The translations under genes and the position numbers were made by a program. Below are positions 53,459 through 63,678 of a stretch of 64,000 nucleotides of DNA, in pieces. The stretch spans positions 310,001 through 374,000 of the forward strand of contig SNWL01000004.1 of NCBI GenBank assembly GCA_004362315.1. Reading direction: 5' to 3'. Source of the stretch: Mycobacterium sp. BK086 (GTDB lineage Bacteria > Actinomycetota > Actinomycetes > Mycobacteriales > Mycobacteriaceae). The stretch's first letter is position 1. The number at the start of each line of letters is the position of its first letter. The notes below the pieces were generated by a model. The model was not told where the DNA came from. It saw nothing but the letters and a program-made list of their open reading frames with translations, and ran no database searches.

Positions 53459-54465
53459 TACGCTCCCACCAGTTCCAGCCGGTGTTGTTTACCACCCAAC
53501 AGCCGGGTCAGATCCTTGATCGACGAGTAGTACCGATCCATCGGGTAGTCGATGTCCATCCCCATGCCGCCGTGCAGGTGATGGCACAGCTGCATCACCG
53601 GCGGCGCCTGCGACGTCACCCAATAGCCAAGGACGTCAAGGTCAGTGGTCGCGTCCCGGCCCTCCGACAGCAACCAGGACACCGAGTTCGATGCGAGTGT
53701 GATGGTCCGCGAGGCGATGTAGATCTCGGCCAGCTGGGCGGCGACGGTCTGGAACGTCGAGAGCGGCTTGCCGAACTGTTCGCGGGTGGCGACGTAGTCG
53801 GCGGTCAGCCGCAGCGCACCGGCCACCAGTCCGGCCGCATAGGCGCCGACGGCGGCGAGCACCAGTTGATTGACCCGGTGCACGGAATCGCTGCCGCCCA
53901 ACACATCTGCGTCGGCGACCGGAGTGTCGGCGAACGTCACGACGTATTCGTCGGAGTGATTCGCCGTCGGCGTCTGGGTCAGCGAGACACCAGATGCGGT
54001 GGGCGACACCACGACAATGCCGCTGTCGGTGCTGACGACGATCCACTCCGCCTTCTCGGCGTAGGGGACGCCGAGCTTGGTGCCGTTGAGCTTGCCGCCA
54101 GACAGCTTCGTGGCAGGCAGCTCGGGCAGTGAATGCCCCGGCTCGTTGAGCGCGGCGGTCAGTACCGCACCCTTGGCCACACCGGCCAGATAGCGGTCCT
54201 GCTGTTCGTCAGATGCCAAGTCCAGCAGCGGAAGCAGACCCAGGCCGAGGGTCGCGAATGCCGGGCTGACATTGCCGAACCTACCGATCTGGGTCAGCGC
54301 TGATGTGATCTCGGCCAGGCCGAGGCCGTCTCCGCCGAGGCGCTCCGGGACGCCGAACGCCACGATGCCGCCGGCGACCAGCGCGTCCCAACTGTTGTCG
54401 CGTTCGAGCGCGGACGTCACCACATCGGTGACTGCCTGCTGCCCTTCGTCCGGACTGAAGTCCAC
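53458..54465 (-). CDS. fadE28: FadE28 / ChsE1, subunit of the ChsE1-E2 acyl-CoA dehydrogenase
   Basis: 335 residues from the GTG at 54465, which has a strong ribosome site (AAGGAGG, 7 bases upstream); the frame extends to 54552 without support. Short-type FadE with a reduced N-terminal domain and conserved REQFGKPLSTFQTVAAQLAEIY and HHLHGGMGMDIDYPMDRYY segments. Heterotetramer partner of FadE29. Lies 32 bases after cyp125, so the cyp125-fadE28-fadE29-chsH2-chsH1-ltp2 genes read as one operon. Orthologue of Rv3544c. Confidence 0.93.
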   Translation of the reverse strand: MDFSPDEGQQAVTDVVTSALERDNSWDALVAGGIVAFGVPERLGGDGLGLAEITSALTQIGRFGNVSPAFATLGLGLLPLLDLASDEQQDRYLAGVAKGAVLTAALNEPGHSLPELPATKLSGGKLNGTKLGVPYAEKAEWIVVSTDSGIVVVSPTASGVSLTQTPTANHSDEYVVTFADTPVADADVLGGSDSVHRVNQLVLAAVGAYAAGLVAGALRLTADYVATREQFGKPLSTFQTVAAQLAEIYIASRTITLASNSVSWLLSEGRDATTDLDVLGYWVTSQAPPVMQLCHHLHGGMGMDIDYPMDRYYSSIKDLTRLLGGKQHRLELVGA

Positions 54466-54497
54466 GAAGAATCCTCCTTGATTCTCAGCGATTGCGC

Positions 54498-55739
54498 TTA
54501 GGCGGAAGCGCCGGTGTAGTCGACCTGCCAGTGCTTGATTCCGTTGAGCCAACCCGACATCAGACGTTCGGGTTCACCAAGTGGTTTGAGATCGGGCATG
54601 TTGTCGGCGACCGCATTGAAGATGAGGTTAATCGTCATGCGGGCGAGATTGGCGCCGATGCAGAAATGCGCTCCGGTACCGCCGAACCCGACGTGCGGGT
54701 TCGGGTCCCGAAGGATGTTGAAGGAGAAGGGGTCTTCGAAGACCTCCTCGTCGAAGTTGGCCGAGCGATACGACATCACCACTCGCTCGCCCTTCTTGAT
54801 CGGCACACCCGCCAACTCCGTGTCCTCGAGCGCGGTGCGCTGGAACGCTGACACCGGAGTCGCCCAGCGGATGATCTCATCGGCTGCGGTCTCGGGACGT
54901 TCCTTCTTGTACAGCTCCCACTGATCGGGATTTGCGGCGAACGCGATCATGCCGTGGGTGATCGAGTTGCGCGTGGTCTCGTTACCGGCCACCGCGAGCA
55001 TCACGACGAAGAAGCCGAACTCGTCGTCGGAAAGCTTCTCGCCGTCGATATCCGCTTCGATCAACTTCGTGACGATGTCCTCGGTGGGGTTCTTCGCGCG
55101 CTCCTCGGCCATCTTCATGGCGTAGGTGATCAGCTCGAACGAGGACATCGCCGGGTCGACGTCGGCGTATTCCGGGTCCTCACCGGCGGTCATCTCGTTG
55201 GACCAGCGGAACAGTTTGTCGCGATCCTCCTGGGGCACGCCCAGCAACCCGGCGATCGCCTGCAGCGGCAACTCGCAGCTGACCTGCTCGACGAAGTCGC
55301 CGCTGCCGTTCGCGGCGGCTTCCTTCACGATGCTCTGCGCGCGCTGATCGAGCTCGTCCTTCAGACGAGCGACCACCCGCGGGGTGAAACCACGCGAGAT
55401 GATCTTGCGCAGCCGAGTGTGTTGCGGCGCATCCATGTTCAGCAGGACGGCCTTCTGCAGATCGATCGCGCTTCGCTCCATGCCCTGCGGCCAGGTCGGG
55501 ATCGCGCCATCGGGCGAGCTGCCGAAGACATCGCTGCGCTTCGACACATCCTTGACGTCGGCGTGCTTCGTGACGATCCAATAGCCCTTGTCGCCGAATC
55601 CCCCAGTGCCGCCGGGCACATCAACCCAGTGCACCGGCTCCGCCTTGCGAAGCTCGGCAAGCTCGGCGACAGGAAGCCGCTCGAGGTTGAGGTTGGCGTC
55701 CAGGAAATCGAAATCGTCAGGCACATTCGAGCGGCCCAT
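54498..55739 (-). CDS. cyp125: CYP125, sterol C26 (27)-hydroxylase
   Basis: 413 residues from the ATG at 55739, chosen because GGAGG lies 8 bases upstream; ATG 55745 and GTG 55766 are alternatives. P450 with I-helix VAGNETTRNSITHG, ExxR in DEIIRW, and heme loop GFGGTGAHFCIGANLA (proximal Cys360). CYP125 oxidises the sterol side-chain terminus through alcohol and aldehyde to the acid. Orthologue of Rv3545c. Controlled by the KstR-like site at 55796. Confidence 0.95.
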   Translation of the reverse strand: MGRSNVPDDFDFLDANLNLERLPVAELAELRKAEPVHWVDVPGGTGGFGDKGYWIVTKHADVKDVSKRSDVFGSSPDGAIPTWPQGMERSAIDLQKAVLLNMDAPQHTRLRKIISRGFTPRVVARLKDELDQRAQSIVKEAAANGSGDFVEQVSCELPLQAIAGLLGVPQEDRDKLFRWSNEMTAGEDPEYADVDPAMSSFELITYAMKMAEERAKNPTEDIVTKLIEADIDGEKLSDDEFGFFVVMLAVAGNETTRNSITHGMIAFAANPDQWELYKKERPETAADEIIRWATPVSAFQRTALEDTELAGVPIKKGERVVMSYRSANFDEEVFEDPFSFNILRDPNPHVGFGGTGAHFCIGANLARMTINLIFNAVADNMPDLKPLGEPERLMSGWLNGIKHWQVDYTGASA

Positions 55740-55795
55740 AGTCATGTCCTCCAACAGGTGTCGCACCGATTCGCATATCGCTGAACGGCGCCGGT

Positions 55796-55809
55796 TACAA
55801 CGTGGTCTA
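55796..55809 (-). promoter_or_regulatory. KstR-like operator of the cyp125 operon
   Basis: TACAACGTGGTCTA differs from the consensus in the core (GGT in place of GTT) and at one flank base, the weakest of the likely sites. It lies 56 bases upstream of the cyp125 ATG. A separate, better site serves fadA5, 99 bases away. Confidence 0.7.
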
Positions 55810-55908
55810 GTTCAGTTTCTGACCGGCTTTGTGACCATTGAAACACGGCTCCTTCGCAGATCAAAGGGACGCCCAGGTCAGCACTGCCATCCTCGCTTGT
55901 CAGAGTAA

Positions 55909-55922
55909 TGAAACGTGTTCTA
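55909..55922 (+). promoter_or_regulatory. KstR operator and probable leaderless promoter of fadA5
   Basis: TGAAACGTGTTCTA, core AAC-N2-GTT. Its final TA begins TAGCCT (55921-55926), a -10 hexamer, followed by six bases and ATG at 55933, the leaderless geometry also seen at kshA and fadD19. Confidence 0.88.
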
Positions 55923-55923
55923 G

Positions 55924-57095
<1,172 letters not shown>

Positions 57096-57096
<1 letters not shown>

Positions 57097-57470
57097 TGCC
57101 CGCAACCGACGAAGAGCGGATCGCGGCGGCGCGCGCCTATATCGAGGCGCTGGCCAGTCATCAGGCCGACGATGTGCCGTTCGCGCCGGGCTGCACTCGC
57201 ATCGAATTCGGGATCAAGACCGGGTTCTCCGGAGATCAGTTGCGCCGCGACCTCAATCGCGCTCCGCAGTACAAGGTCATCAAGGAGATCACCGAACCGC
57301 AGTTCAGCGTGAACGGCGACGAGGTCCGCGCCCAGTTCGAGCTCGTCACCAAGCCGAGGCTGGCGGGACGGCGAGTCGCCGCGCGCATCGACGAGACGTT
57401 CCTGATTCCGGTCGCTGATGGCAAGATCCATCACATCCACGCGCGCGTCCGCCCGTTCATCAAGCGCTAA
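57096..57470 (+). CDS. Small conserved protein co-translated with fadA5, possibly NTF2-like
   Basis: 124 residues from the GTG at 57096, overlapping the fadA5 stop. Pattern of an N-terminal helix (EERIAAARAYIEALASHQADDVPFAPGCTRIEFG) and a curved sheet (QFSVNGDEVRAQFELV, AARIDETFLIPVADGKIHHIHARVRP) resembles SnoaL/NTF2-fold proteins. No activity known. Not between fadA5 and ddn in M. tuberculosis. Coupling to fadA5 suggests a sterol role, which is inference. Confidence 0.75.
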
Positions 57471-57956
<486 letters not shown>

Positions 57957-57975
57957 AGCTGGGCAATTCATTGGC

Positions 57976-58431
57976 GTGAGCCAACGGTCCCACCCCATCC
58001 GCAATTCGGTCTTCCTCAAGAAGGCAATGAAGGCCTTCGCTCGCGCGCACATCGCGGTGTATCGCCGGACGAACGGCAGATGGGGTGCCAAGCTCCTGTG
58101 GTTTCCCGCCGCACTCGTGACGACGACGGGGCGCAAGTCCGGCGAGCCGCGCATCACCGCGACGCTGTATGTGCAGGACGGCGAGCGCGTGGTGTTGCCG
58201 GCGTCCTATGGCGGACGCAGTAGCAATCCCGCGTGGTATCTCAATCTGAAGGCCGACCCGAAGGTGCGGGTTCAGGTGCGCGACAACGTGCGGGATATGA
58301 CCGCGCGCGACGCCACCGACGACGAGCGACGGCTTTATTGGCGCAAGCTCACGCGAATCTACCCGCCGTACAAGGGGTATCAAGAGGCGGCGGATCGCCG
58401 GATCCCGCTGGTGGTGTGCGAGCCGATCTGA
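57976..58431 (+). CDS. Second Ddn-family F420-dependent nitroreductase
   Basis: 151 residues from a GTG, 19 bases after ddn. Same fold and motifs ([57 protein letters not shown]) but the N-terminal lipid-facing helix differs (KKAMKAFARAHIAVYRRT). A tandem paralogue of the gene before it; M. tuberculosis has only one Ddn here. Probably also uses F420H2; substrate range unknown. Confidence 0.88.
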   Translation: MSQRSHPIRNSVFLKKAMKAFARAHIAVYRRTNGRWGAKLLWFPAALVTTTGRKSGEPRITATLYVQDGERVVLPASYGGRSSNPAWYLNLKADPKVRVQVRDNVRDMTARDATDDERRLYWRKLTRIYPPYKGYQEAADRRIPLVVCEPI

Positions 58432-58432
58432 G

Positions 58433-59338
58433 CTAGGCGCCGAAGACCGGAAGCGGGGTGCGCGACTTGGCGATCAGGTCGCTGACCACCGGGCCGAGCT
58501 CGGCGGGATCCCAACGGGCACCCTTGTCGATGGTCCCGCCACGGTTCCAGCCCTCGGCGACGCGGATGATGCCGCCCTCGACCTCGAACACCTGACCGGT
58601 GACATCCTTGGACTGCACGCTGCCCAGCCACACCACCAGCGGCGAGACGTTCTCGGGCGCCATGGCGTCGAAATCGCTGTCCTGCGTGGCCATCATGTCC
58701 GCGAACACGGTCTCGGTCATCCGGGTGCGGGCCGACGGCGCGATCGCGTTGACGGTGACGCCGAAGCGGCCCATCTCAGCTGCGGCCACCAGGGTCAGCG
58801 CGGCGATACCCGCCTTCGACGCGCTGTAGGTCGCCTGCCCGACGCTGCCCTGCAGGCCGGCACCGGAGCTGGTGTTGATGATGCGGGCGTCGACGGCATT
58901 GCCCGCCTTGGACTGCGCGCGCCAGTACGCTCCGGCGTGCTTCATGGTGGCGAAGTGTCCCTTGAGGTGCACCGCGGTGACGGCATCGAACTCGTCTTCG
59001 GTGGCGTTGACGAACATCCGGTCCCGCACGATGCCGGCGTTGTTCACCAGAACGTCGAGCCCACCGAACGAATCGACGGCGGTCTGGATCAGCGCCTCGG
59101 CCTGCGCCCAGTCCGCGACGTTGGAACCATTGGCGACGGCTTCCCCACCGGCGGCGACGATTTCGTCGACAACACCCTGGGCCGCGCTACCGCCGCCGGC
59201 GGGCGAACCGTCCAGGCCGACGCCGATGTCGTTGACCACCACGCGCGCGCCCTCAGCCGCGAAGGCGAGCGCGTGCGCCCGCCCGATGCCGCCGCCAGCG
59301 CCCGTCACGATGACCACGCGACCGTCGAGAAGTGCCAT
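58433..59338 (-). CDS. Short-chain dehydrogenase (Rv3548c-like), KstR2 regulon
   Basis: 301 residues from the ATG at 59338 with AAGGAG upstream; the frame is open to 59545 but that crosses the next gene. SDR: VTGAGGGIGRAHALAF, NNAGIVRDRMF, NTSSGAG and catalytic YSASKAG; C-terminal extension GWNRGGTIDKGARWDPAELGP as in Hsd4A. Belongs to the C/D-ring (HIP-CoA) part of the pathway by position; exact substrate not established to my knowledge. 13 bases downstream of the other SDR gene. Confidence 0.88.
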   Translation of the reverse strand: MALLDGRVVIVTGAGGGIGRAHALAFAAEGARVVVNDIGVGLDGSPAGGGSAAQGVVDEIVAAGGEAVANGSNVADWAQAEALIQTAVDSFGGLDVLVNNAGIVRDRMFVNATEDEFDAVTAVHLKGHFATMKHAGAYWRAQSKAGNAVDARIINTSSGAGLQGSVGQATYSASKAGIAALTLVAAAEMGRFGVTVNAIAPSARTRMTETVFADMMATQDSDFDAMAPENVSPLVVWLGSVQSKDVTGQVFEVEGGIIRVAEGWNRGGTIDKGARWDPAELGPVVSDLIAKSRTPLPVFGA

Positions 59339-59351
59339 TGAAGATGTCTCC

Positions 59352-60131
59352 TTATTTGATGTCGGCAGTGGTGGTCGACAGGTAGTGCGGCGGTTCCCCG
59401 CCACCGTGCACCTCGAGTGACGCACCACTGATGTAGGACGCCGCGGGAGAGGCGAGAAATGCTGTGGCCCAACCGATATCCTCGGGTTTGGCCAGCCTGC
59501 CCAGCGGCACGTTCTTGGAAATCGCGGCGATCGAATCGGCGTCACCGTAGAAGAGTTCGGATTGCTCGGTCTCGACCATGCCGACGACGACGGAGTTGAC
59601 CCGCACCTTGGGTGCCCATTCCACGGCGAGCGTGGTGGTCATGTTCTCCATGCCGGCCTTGGCCGCCCCGTACGCGACGGTGCCCGGTGTGGGCCGCCTG
59701 CCGCTGACGCTGGTGATGTTGATGATCGAGCCACCGGAGTCCTGGTTCTGCATCACGGCGTTGGCGTGTTGCGAAACCGACAGCGCACCAAGCAGGTTGA
59801 GCTCCACGATCCTGAGGCTGAACTTCGCCGACGCATCGGCGGCCAGAACATAAGGTGAGCCGCCGGCGTTGTTCACCACGACGTCGAGGCGACCGTGCTC
59901 GGCGACGATCCCGTCGATGAGGGCCTTGACGGCCTCGTCGTCGCGGATATCGCAGGCGCGGAACTCGTACGGCGATCCTTCGACCGGCCGCCGGGCGCAG
60001 GTGATGACGGTCGCACCCTGGGCCGCGAAGACGGCGCTGATCCCCGCGCCGACACCTCGCACACCACCGGTCACGAGGACGACCCGACCACTCAATTGCA
60101 GATTGATACCCGTGTCAGCGGCGTCGGTCAC
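59352..60131 (-). CDS. Short-chain dehydrogenase (Rv3549c-like), KstR2 regulon
   Basis: 259 residues from the GTG at 60131, the length of Rv3549c. SDR: VTGGVRGVGAGISAVF, CDIRDDE, NNAGG, NITSVSG, catalytic YGAAKAG. The GTG is preceded by TACGCT and a six-base gap (60143-60132), which fits a leaderless start next to the KstR2 operator. Substrate unknown; acts within degradation of the last two steroid rings by context. Confidence 0.88.
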   Translation of the reverse strand: MTDAADTGINLQLSGRVVLVTGGVRGVGAGISAVFAAQGATVITCARRPVEGSPYEFRACDIRDDEAVKALIDGIVAEHGRLDVVVNNAGGSPYVLAADASAKFSLRIVELNLLGALSVSQHANAVMQNQDSGGSIINITSVSGRRPTPGTVAYGAAKAGMENMTTTLAVEWAPKVRVNSVVVGMVETEQSELFYGDADSIAAISKNVPLGRLAKPEDIGWATAFLASPAASYISGASLEVHGGGEPPHYLSTTTADIK

Positions 60132-60145
60132 TGTGCTAGCGTACC

Positions 60146-60161
60146 AAGCAAGTGCTTGCTT
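60146..60161. promoter_or_regulatory. KstR2 operator between the SDR pair and echA20-ipdABC
   Basis: AAGCAAGTGCTTGCTT is a perfect inverted repeat (AAGCAAG-TG-CTTGCTT) matching the published KstR2 type AnCAAG-N2-CTTGnT and clearly different from the KstR sites in the rest of the window. KstR2 is the TetR repressor of the HIP-CoA (C/D-ring) genes, induced by HIP-CoA. It lies 14 bases from the SDR start and 39 bases from echA20 and should control both operons. Confidence 0.93.
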
Positions 60162-60200
60162 AGGTATCCACCCCATCCAGGAAGTGGCTCAGGTATCCCG

Positions 60201-60956
60201 ATGACCATCACGTCCAAGACCGTCGAGCCGGGCATTGTCGCCGTCACGGTGGACTATCCGCCCGTCAATGCCATTCCCTCCCGCGGCTGGTTCGAACTCG
60301 GCGACGCCATCACCGCGGCGGGCCGCGACATGAGCACCCACGTGGTGATCCTTCGCGCCGAGGGCCGCGGCTTCAACGCCGGCGTCGACATCAAGGAGAT
60401 GCAGAACACCGAGGGCTTCACCGCCCTGATCGACGCCAACCGCGGGTGCTTCCACGCGTTCCGCGCGGTGTACGAGTGCGAGGTTCCCGTCGTGGCCGCG
60501 GTCAACGGATTCTGCGTCGGCGGCGGTATCGGTCTGGTCGGCAATGCCGACGTGATCGTCGCCTCGGACGATGCGAAGTTCGGCCTGCCCGAGGTAGAGC
60601 GCGGCGCCCTCGGCGCGGCCACCCACCTGTCGCGACTGGTGCCCCAGCACATGATGCGCCGGCTGTTCTTCACCGCCGCGACCGTGAGTGCGGAGACTCT
60701 GCACCACTTCGGTTCGGTGCACGAGGTGGTACCGCGCGCCGATCTCGACGAGGCCGCACTGCGCGTCGCCCGCGACATCGCATCCAAGGACACCCGGGTG
60801 ATCCGGGCCGCCAAGGAGGCGCTGAACTTCATCGACATCCAGCCGGTCAACGCGAGATACCGAATGGAGCAGGGCTTCACGTTCGAACTGAACCTTGCCG
60901 GCGTCTCCGATGAGCACCGCGACGCGTTCGCCGGCACCGACAAGGGGTCGAAATAA
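60201..60956 (+). CDS. echA20: EchA20, steroid ring hydrolase of the crotonase family
   Basis: 251 residues from the ATG at 60201. Crotonase fold: YPPVNAIPSRGWFEL, GRGFNAGVDIKEM and NGFCVGGGIGLVGNADVIVAS oxyanion segments. EchA20 (Rv3550) hydrolytically opens a ring of the HIEC-CoA intermediate rather than hydrating a double bond. Start of echA20-ipdA-ipdB-ipdC under the KstR2 site; its stop overlaps the ipdA ATG (TAATG). Confidence 0.93.
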   Translation: MTITSKTVEPGIVAVTVDYPPVNAIPSRGWFELGDAITAAGRDMSTHVVILRAEGRGFNAGVDIKEMQNTEGFTALIDANRGCFHAFRAVYECEVPVVAAVNGFCVGGGIGLVGNADVIVASDDAKFGLPEVERGALGAATHLSRLVPQHMMRRLFFTAATVSAETLHHFGSVHEVVPRADLDEAALRVARDIASKDTRVIRAAKEALNFIDIQPVNARYRMEQGFTFELNLAGVSDEHRDAFAGTDKGSK

Positions 60957-61834
60957 TGTCTGATAAGAGAACGACTCTCGATGAGGCCGTCTCGGTCGTC
61001 GAGAGCGGCATGACGATCGGTATCGGCGGCTGGGGCTCCCGACGCAAGCCGATGGCCTTCATCCGGGCGCTGCTGCGCACCGACGTCACCGACCTGACCG
61101 TTGTCACCTACGGCGGCCCCGATCTGGGCCTGCTGTGCTCGGCGGGCAAGGTCAAGCGCGTCTACTACGGCTTCGTGTCGCTGGATTCGCCACCGTTCTA
61201 CGATCCGTGGTTCGCCAAGGCCCGCACCACCGGCGCGATCGAATCGCGCGAGATGGACGAGGGCATGCTGCGCTGCGGGCTGCAGGCAGCAGCGCAGCGG
61301 CTGCCATTCCTGCCAATCCGAGCCGGCTTGGGCAGCGACGTGCGGGCGTTCTGGGGTGACGAGCTCAAGACCGTCAAGTCCCCCTATCCCACCGGCGACG
61401 GCTACGAAGAGCTCGTCGCCATGCCCGCGCTGAACCTGGACGTCGCGTTCGCACACCTGAACCTCGGTGACGCACAAGGCAATGCCGCCTACACCGGGAT
61501 CGACCCGTACTTCGACGACCTGTTCCTGATGTCGGCGCAGAAGCGTCTACTGTCGGTGGAGAAGGTGGTGTCCACCGAAGAACTGGTGAAATCTGTTCCG
61601 CCCCAGGCCCTGCTGATCAACCGGATGATGGTCGACAAGGTCGTCGAGGCACCGGGCGGCGCGCACTTCACCACCGCCGAGCCCGACTACCGCCGCGACG
61701 AGAAGTTCCAGCGGCACTACGCCGAGGCCGCCGCATCCGACGAGACCTGGGCCGAGTTCGTCTCGACCTACCTGTCCGGCAGCGAAGCCGACTACCAAGC
61801 CGCCGTGCGCAAGTTCAAGGAGGAGCAAGCATGA
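60956..61834 (+). CDS. ipdA: IpdA, alpha subunit of the COCHEA-CoA hydrolase
   Basis: 292 residues, the same length as Rv3551. Class I CoA-transferase fold (GMTIGIGGWGSRRKPMAFIRALL, GGPDLGLLCSAGKVKRVYYGFVSLDS). IpdAB is established as a ring-opening hydrolase of the last steroid ring (COCHEA-CoA), not a CoA transferase. Overlaps ipdB (ATGA), as expected for a heterodimer. Confidence 0.95.
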   Translation: MSDKRTTLDEAVSVVESGMTIGIGGWGSRRKPMAFIRALLRTDVTDLTVVTYGGPDLGLLCSAGKVKRVYYGFVSLDSPPFYDPWFAKARTTGAIESREMDEGMLRCGLQAAAQRLPFLPIRAGLGSDVRAFWGDELKTVKSPYPTGDGYEELVAMPALNLDVAFAHLNLGDAQGNAAYTGIDPYFDDLFLMSAQKRLLSVEKVVSTEELVKSVPPQALLINRMMVDKVVEAPGGAHFTTAEPDYRRDEKFQRHYAEAAASDETWAEFVSTYLSGSEADYQAAVRKFKEEQA

Positions 61835-62577
61835 TCTCCGCAACCCGCGCCGAGGTGTGCGCCGTCGCCTGCGCCGAATTATTCCGCGACGCAGGCGAAA
61901 TCATGGTCAGCCCGATGGCCAACATGGTGTCGATCGGCGCCCGATTGGCCCGCCTGACCTTCTCCCCCGACATCCTGCTGACCGACGGCGAGGCCCGCAT
62001 TCTCGCCGACACCCCGGCGATGGGCGCCACCGGAGCGATCGAGGGCTGGATGCCGTTCGGCCGCGTCTTCGAGACGCTGTCCTGGGGTCGACGCCACGTG
62101 GTGATGGGCGCCAACCAGATCGACCGCTACGGCAACCAGAACCTGTCGGCGTTCGGCCCGCTACAGCACCCGACGCGCCAGATGTTCGGCGTGCGCGGCG
62201 CACCGGGCAACAGCATCAACCACGCCACCAGCTACTGGGTCGGCAACCACTCCAAGCGGGTGTTCGGCGAGTCCGTCGACATCGTCTCCGGAATCGGCTG
62301 GGACAAAATCGATCCGAACAACCCGGCCTACCGCTTCGTCAATGTCTTTCGCGTGGTGAGCAACCTCGGCGTCTTCGACTTCAACGGGCCCGACCACCAG
62401 ATGCGCGCGGTCTCGCTGCATCCGGGCGTCACCGCCGACGAGGTCGCCGAGAACACCTCCTTCGAGGTGCACGGCCTTGGGGAGGCCGAGACCAGCCGCC
62501 TGCCCTCCGCCGAGGAGCAGAAGCTGCTACAAGAGGTCATCGATCCGAAGAACCTGCGGGACAAAGAGGTTCGATGA
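61831..62577 (+). CDS. ipdB: IpdB, beta subunit of the COCHEA-CoA hydrolase
   Basis: 248 residues. CoA-transferase beta-type fold: GEIMVSPMANMVSIGARLARLTFSPDILLTDGEARI, VFETLSWGRRHVVMGANQIDRYGNQNLSAFG. Partner of IpdA in opening the final ring. Coupled on both sides (ATGA with ipdA; ATGA with ipdC). Orthologue of Rv3552. Confidence 0.95.
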   Translation: MISATRAEVCAVACAELFRDAGEIMVSPMANMVSIGARLARLTFSPDILLTDGEARILADTPAMGATGAIEGWMPFGRVFETLSWGRRHVVMGANQIDRYGNQNLSAFGPLQHPTRQMFGVRGAPGNSINHATSYWVGNHSKRVFGESVDIVSGIGWDKIDPNNPAYRFVNVFRVVSNLGVFDFNGPDHQMRAVSLHPGVTADEVAENTSFEVHGLGEAETSRLPSAEEQKLLQEVIDPKNLRDKEVR

Positions 62578-63635
62578 GTCACATCAAGACCCCGCTGACC
62601 GAGCTGATCGGCATCGAGCATCCCGTCGTGCAGACCGGGATGGGCTGGGTCGCCGGTGCGCGGCTGGTGTCGGCCACGTCCAACGCGGGCGGCCTGGGCA
62701 TCCTGGCTTCGGCGACCATGACGATCGACGAGCTCGCGACCGCCATCAAGAAGGTCAAGGCCGCCACGGACAAGCCGTTCGGGGTCAACATCAGAGCCGA
62801 CGGCGCCGACGCTCCCGATCGTGTCGACCTGATGATCCGCGAAGGGGTCAAGGTCGCCTCGTTCGCGCTGGCTCCCAAGCAGGAGCTGATCGCGAAGCTC
62901 AAAGAGGCCGGCTCCGTGGTGATTCCGTCGGTCGGCGCGGCCAAGCATGCACGCAAGGTGGCGAGCTGGGGCGCCGACGCCGTGATCGTGCAGGGTGGTG
63001 AGGGCGGCGGCCATACCGGTCCGGTCGCCACCACGCTGCTGCTGCCCTCGGTCCTCGACGCGGTGGACATCCCGGTGATCGCCGCCGGCGGCTTCTTCGA
63101 CGGACGCGGCCTGGCCGCGGCACTGTCGTACGGCGCGGCGGGCGTGGCGATGGGCACCCGATTCCTGCTGACGTCGGATTCGACTGTGCCCGAAGAGGTC
63201 AAGCAGCGGTACCTGACGGCCGCTCTCGACGGCACCGTGGTGTCCACGCGCGTGGACGGCATGCCGCACCGCGTCCTGCGCACTGAGCTGGTGGAGAAGC
63301 TCGAAAGCGGCTCACCGATCCGTGGTTTCACCGCGGCGGTGCGCAACGCGGCCAAGTTCAAGAAGATGTCGCAGATGACCTGGACCGGGATGATCCGCGA
63401 CGGCTTGGCGATGCGCCACGGTAAGGACCTCACCTGGTCGCAGGTGCTGATGGCCGCCAATACCCCGATGCTGTTGAAGGCCGGATTGGTCGAGGGCAAC
63501 ACTGAAGCGGGTGTGCTGGCCTCCGGGCAGGTCGCCGGGATCATCGAGAGCCTGCCGTCGTGCGCCGAGCTGGTCCCGGCGATCGTTGCCGACGCCGTCA
63601 CACATCTGCAGGCCGCCGCGGCGTTCATCGAGTAA
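62574..63635 (+). CDS. ipdC: IpdC, flavin oxidoreductase of the C/D-ring pathway
   Basis: 353 residues from the ATG at 62574 (MSHIKTPLTELIGIEHPVVQTGMGW); the longer upstream frame is a shadow of ipdB. NPD-family FMN barrel: VIVQGGEGGGHTGPVATTLLLP and IAAGGFFDGRGLAAALSYGAAGVAMGTRFL. IpdC (Rv3553) acts between the HIP-CoA hydroxyl oxidation and ring opening by EchA20. Paralogue of the flavin enzyme at 13316-14437. Confidence 0.94.
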   Translation: MSHIKTPLTELIGIEHPVVQTGMGWVAGARLVSATSNAGGLGILASATMTIDELATAIKKVKAATDKPFGVNIRADGADAPDRVDLMIREGVKVASFALAPKQELIAKLKEAGSVVIPSVGAAKHARKVASWGADAVIVQGGEGGGHTGPVATTLLLPSVLDAVDIPVIAAGGFFDGRGLAAALSYGAAGVAMGTRFLLTSDSTVPEEVKQRYLTAALDGTVVSTRVDGMPHRVLRTELVEKLESGSPIRGFTAAVRNAAKFKKMSQMTWTGMIRDGLAMRHGKDLTWSQVLMAANTPMLLKAGLVEGNTEAGVLASGQVAGIIESLPSCAELVPAIVADAVTHLQAAAAFIE

Positions 63636-63643
63636 AGCTATTT

Positions 63644-63666
63644 GCTTCATTTTTAAGAAATGAAGC
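63644..63666. promoter_or_regulatory. A+T-rich inverted repeat upstream of the SatD-like gene, probable operator
   Basis: GCTTCATTT (63644-63652) and AAATGAAGC (63658-63666) are perfect inverted arms around TTAAG. The element TGAAGC/GCTTCA recurs inside the gene start (TGAAGC about 63690-63695, GCTTCA about 63700-63705). The repeats and the drop in G+C suggest an operator for a regulator outside the window; the arms could also serve as a terminator after ipdC. Confidence 0.6.
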
Positions 63667-63678
63667 TATACTCTTCAA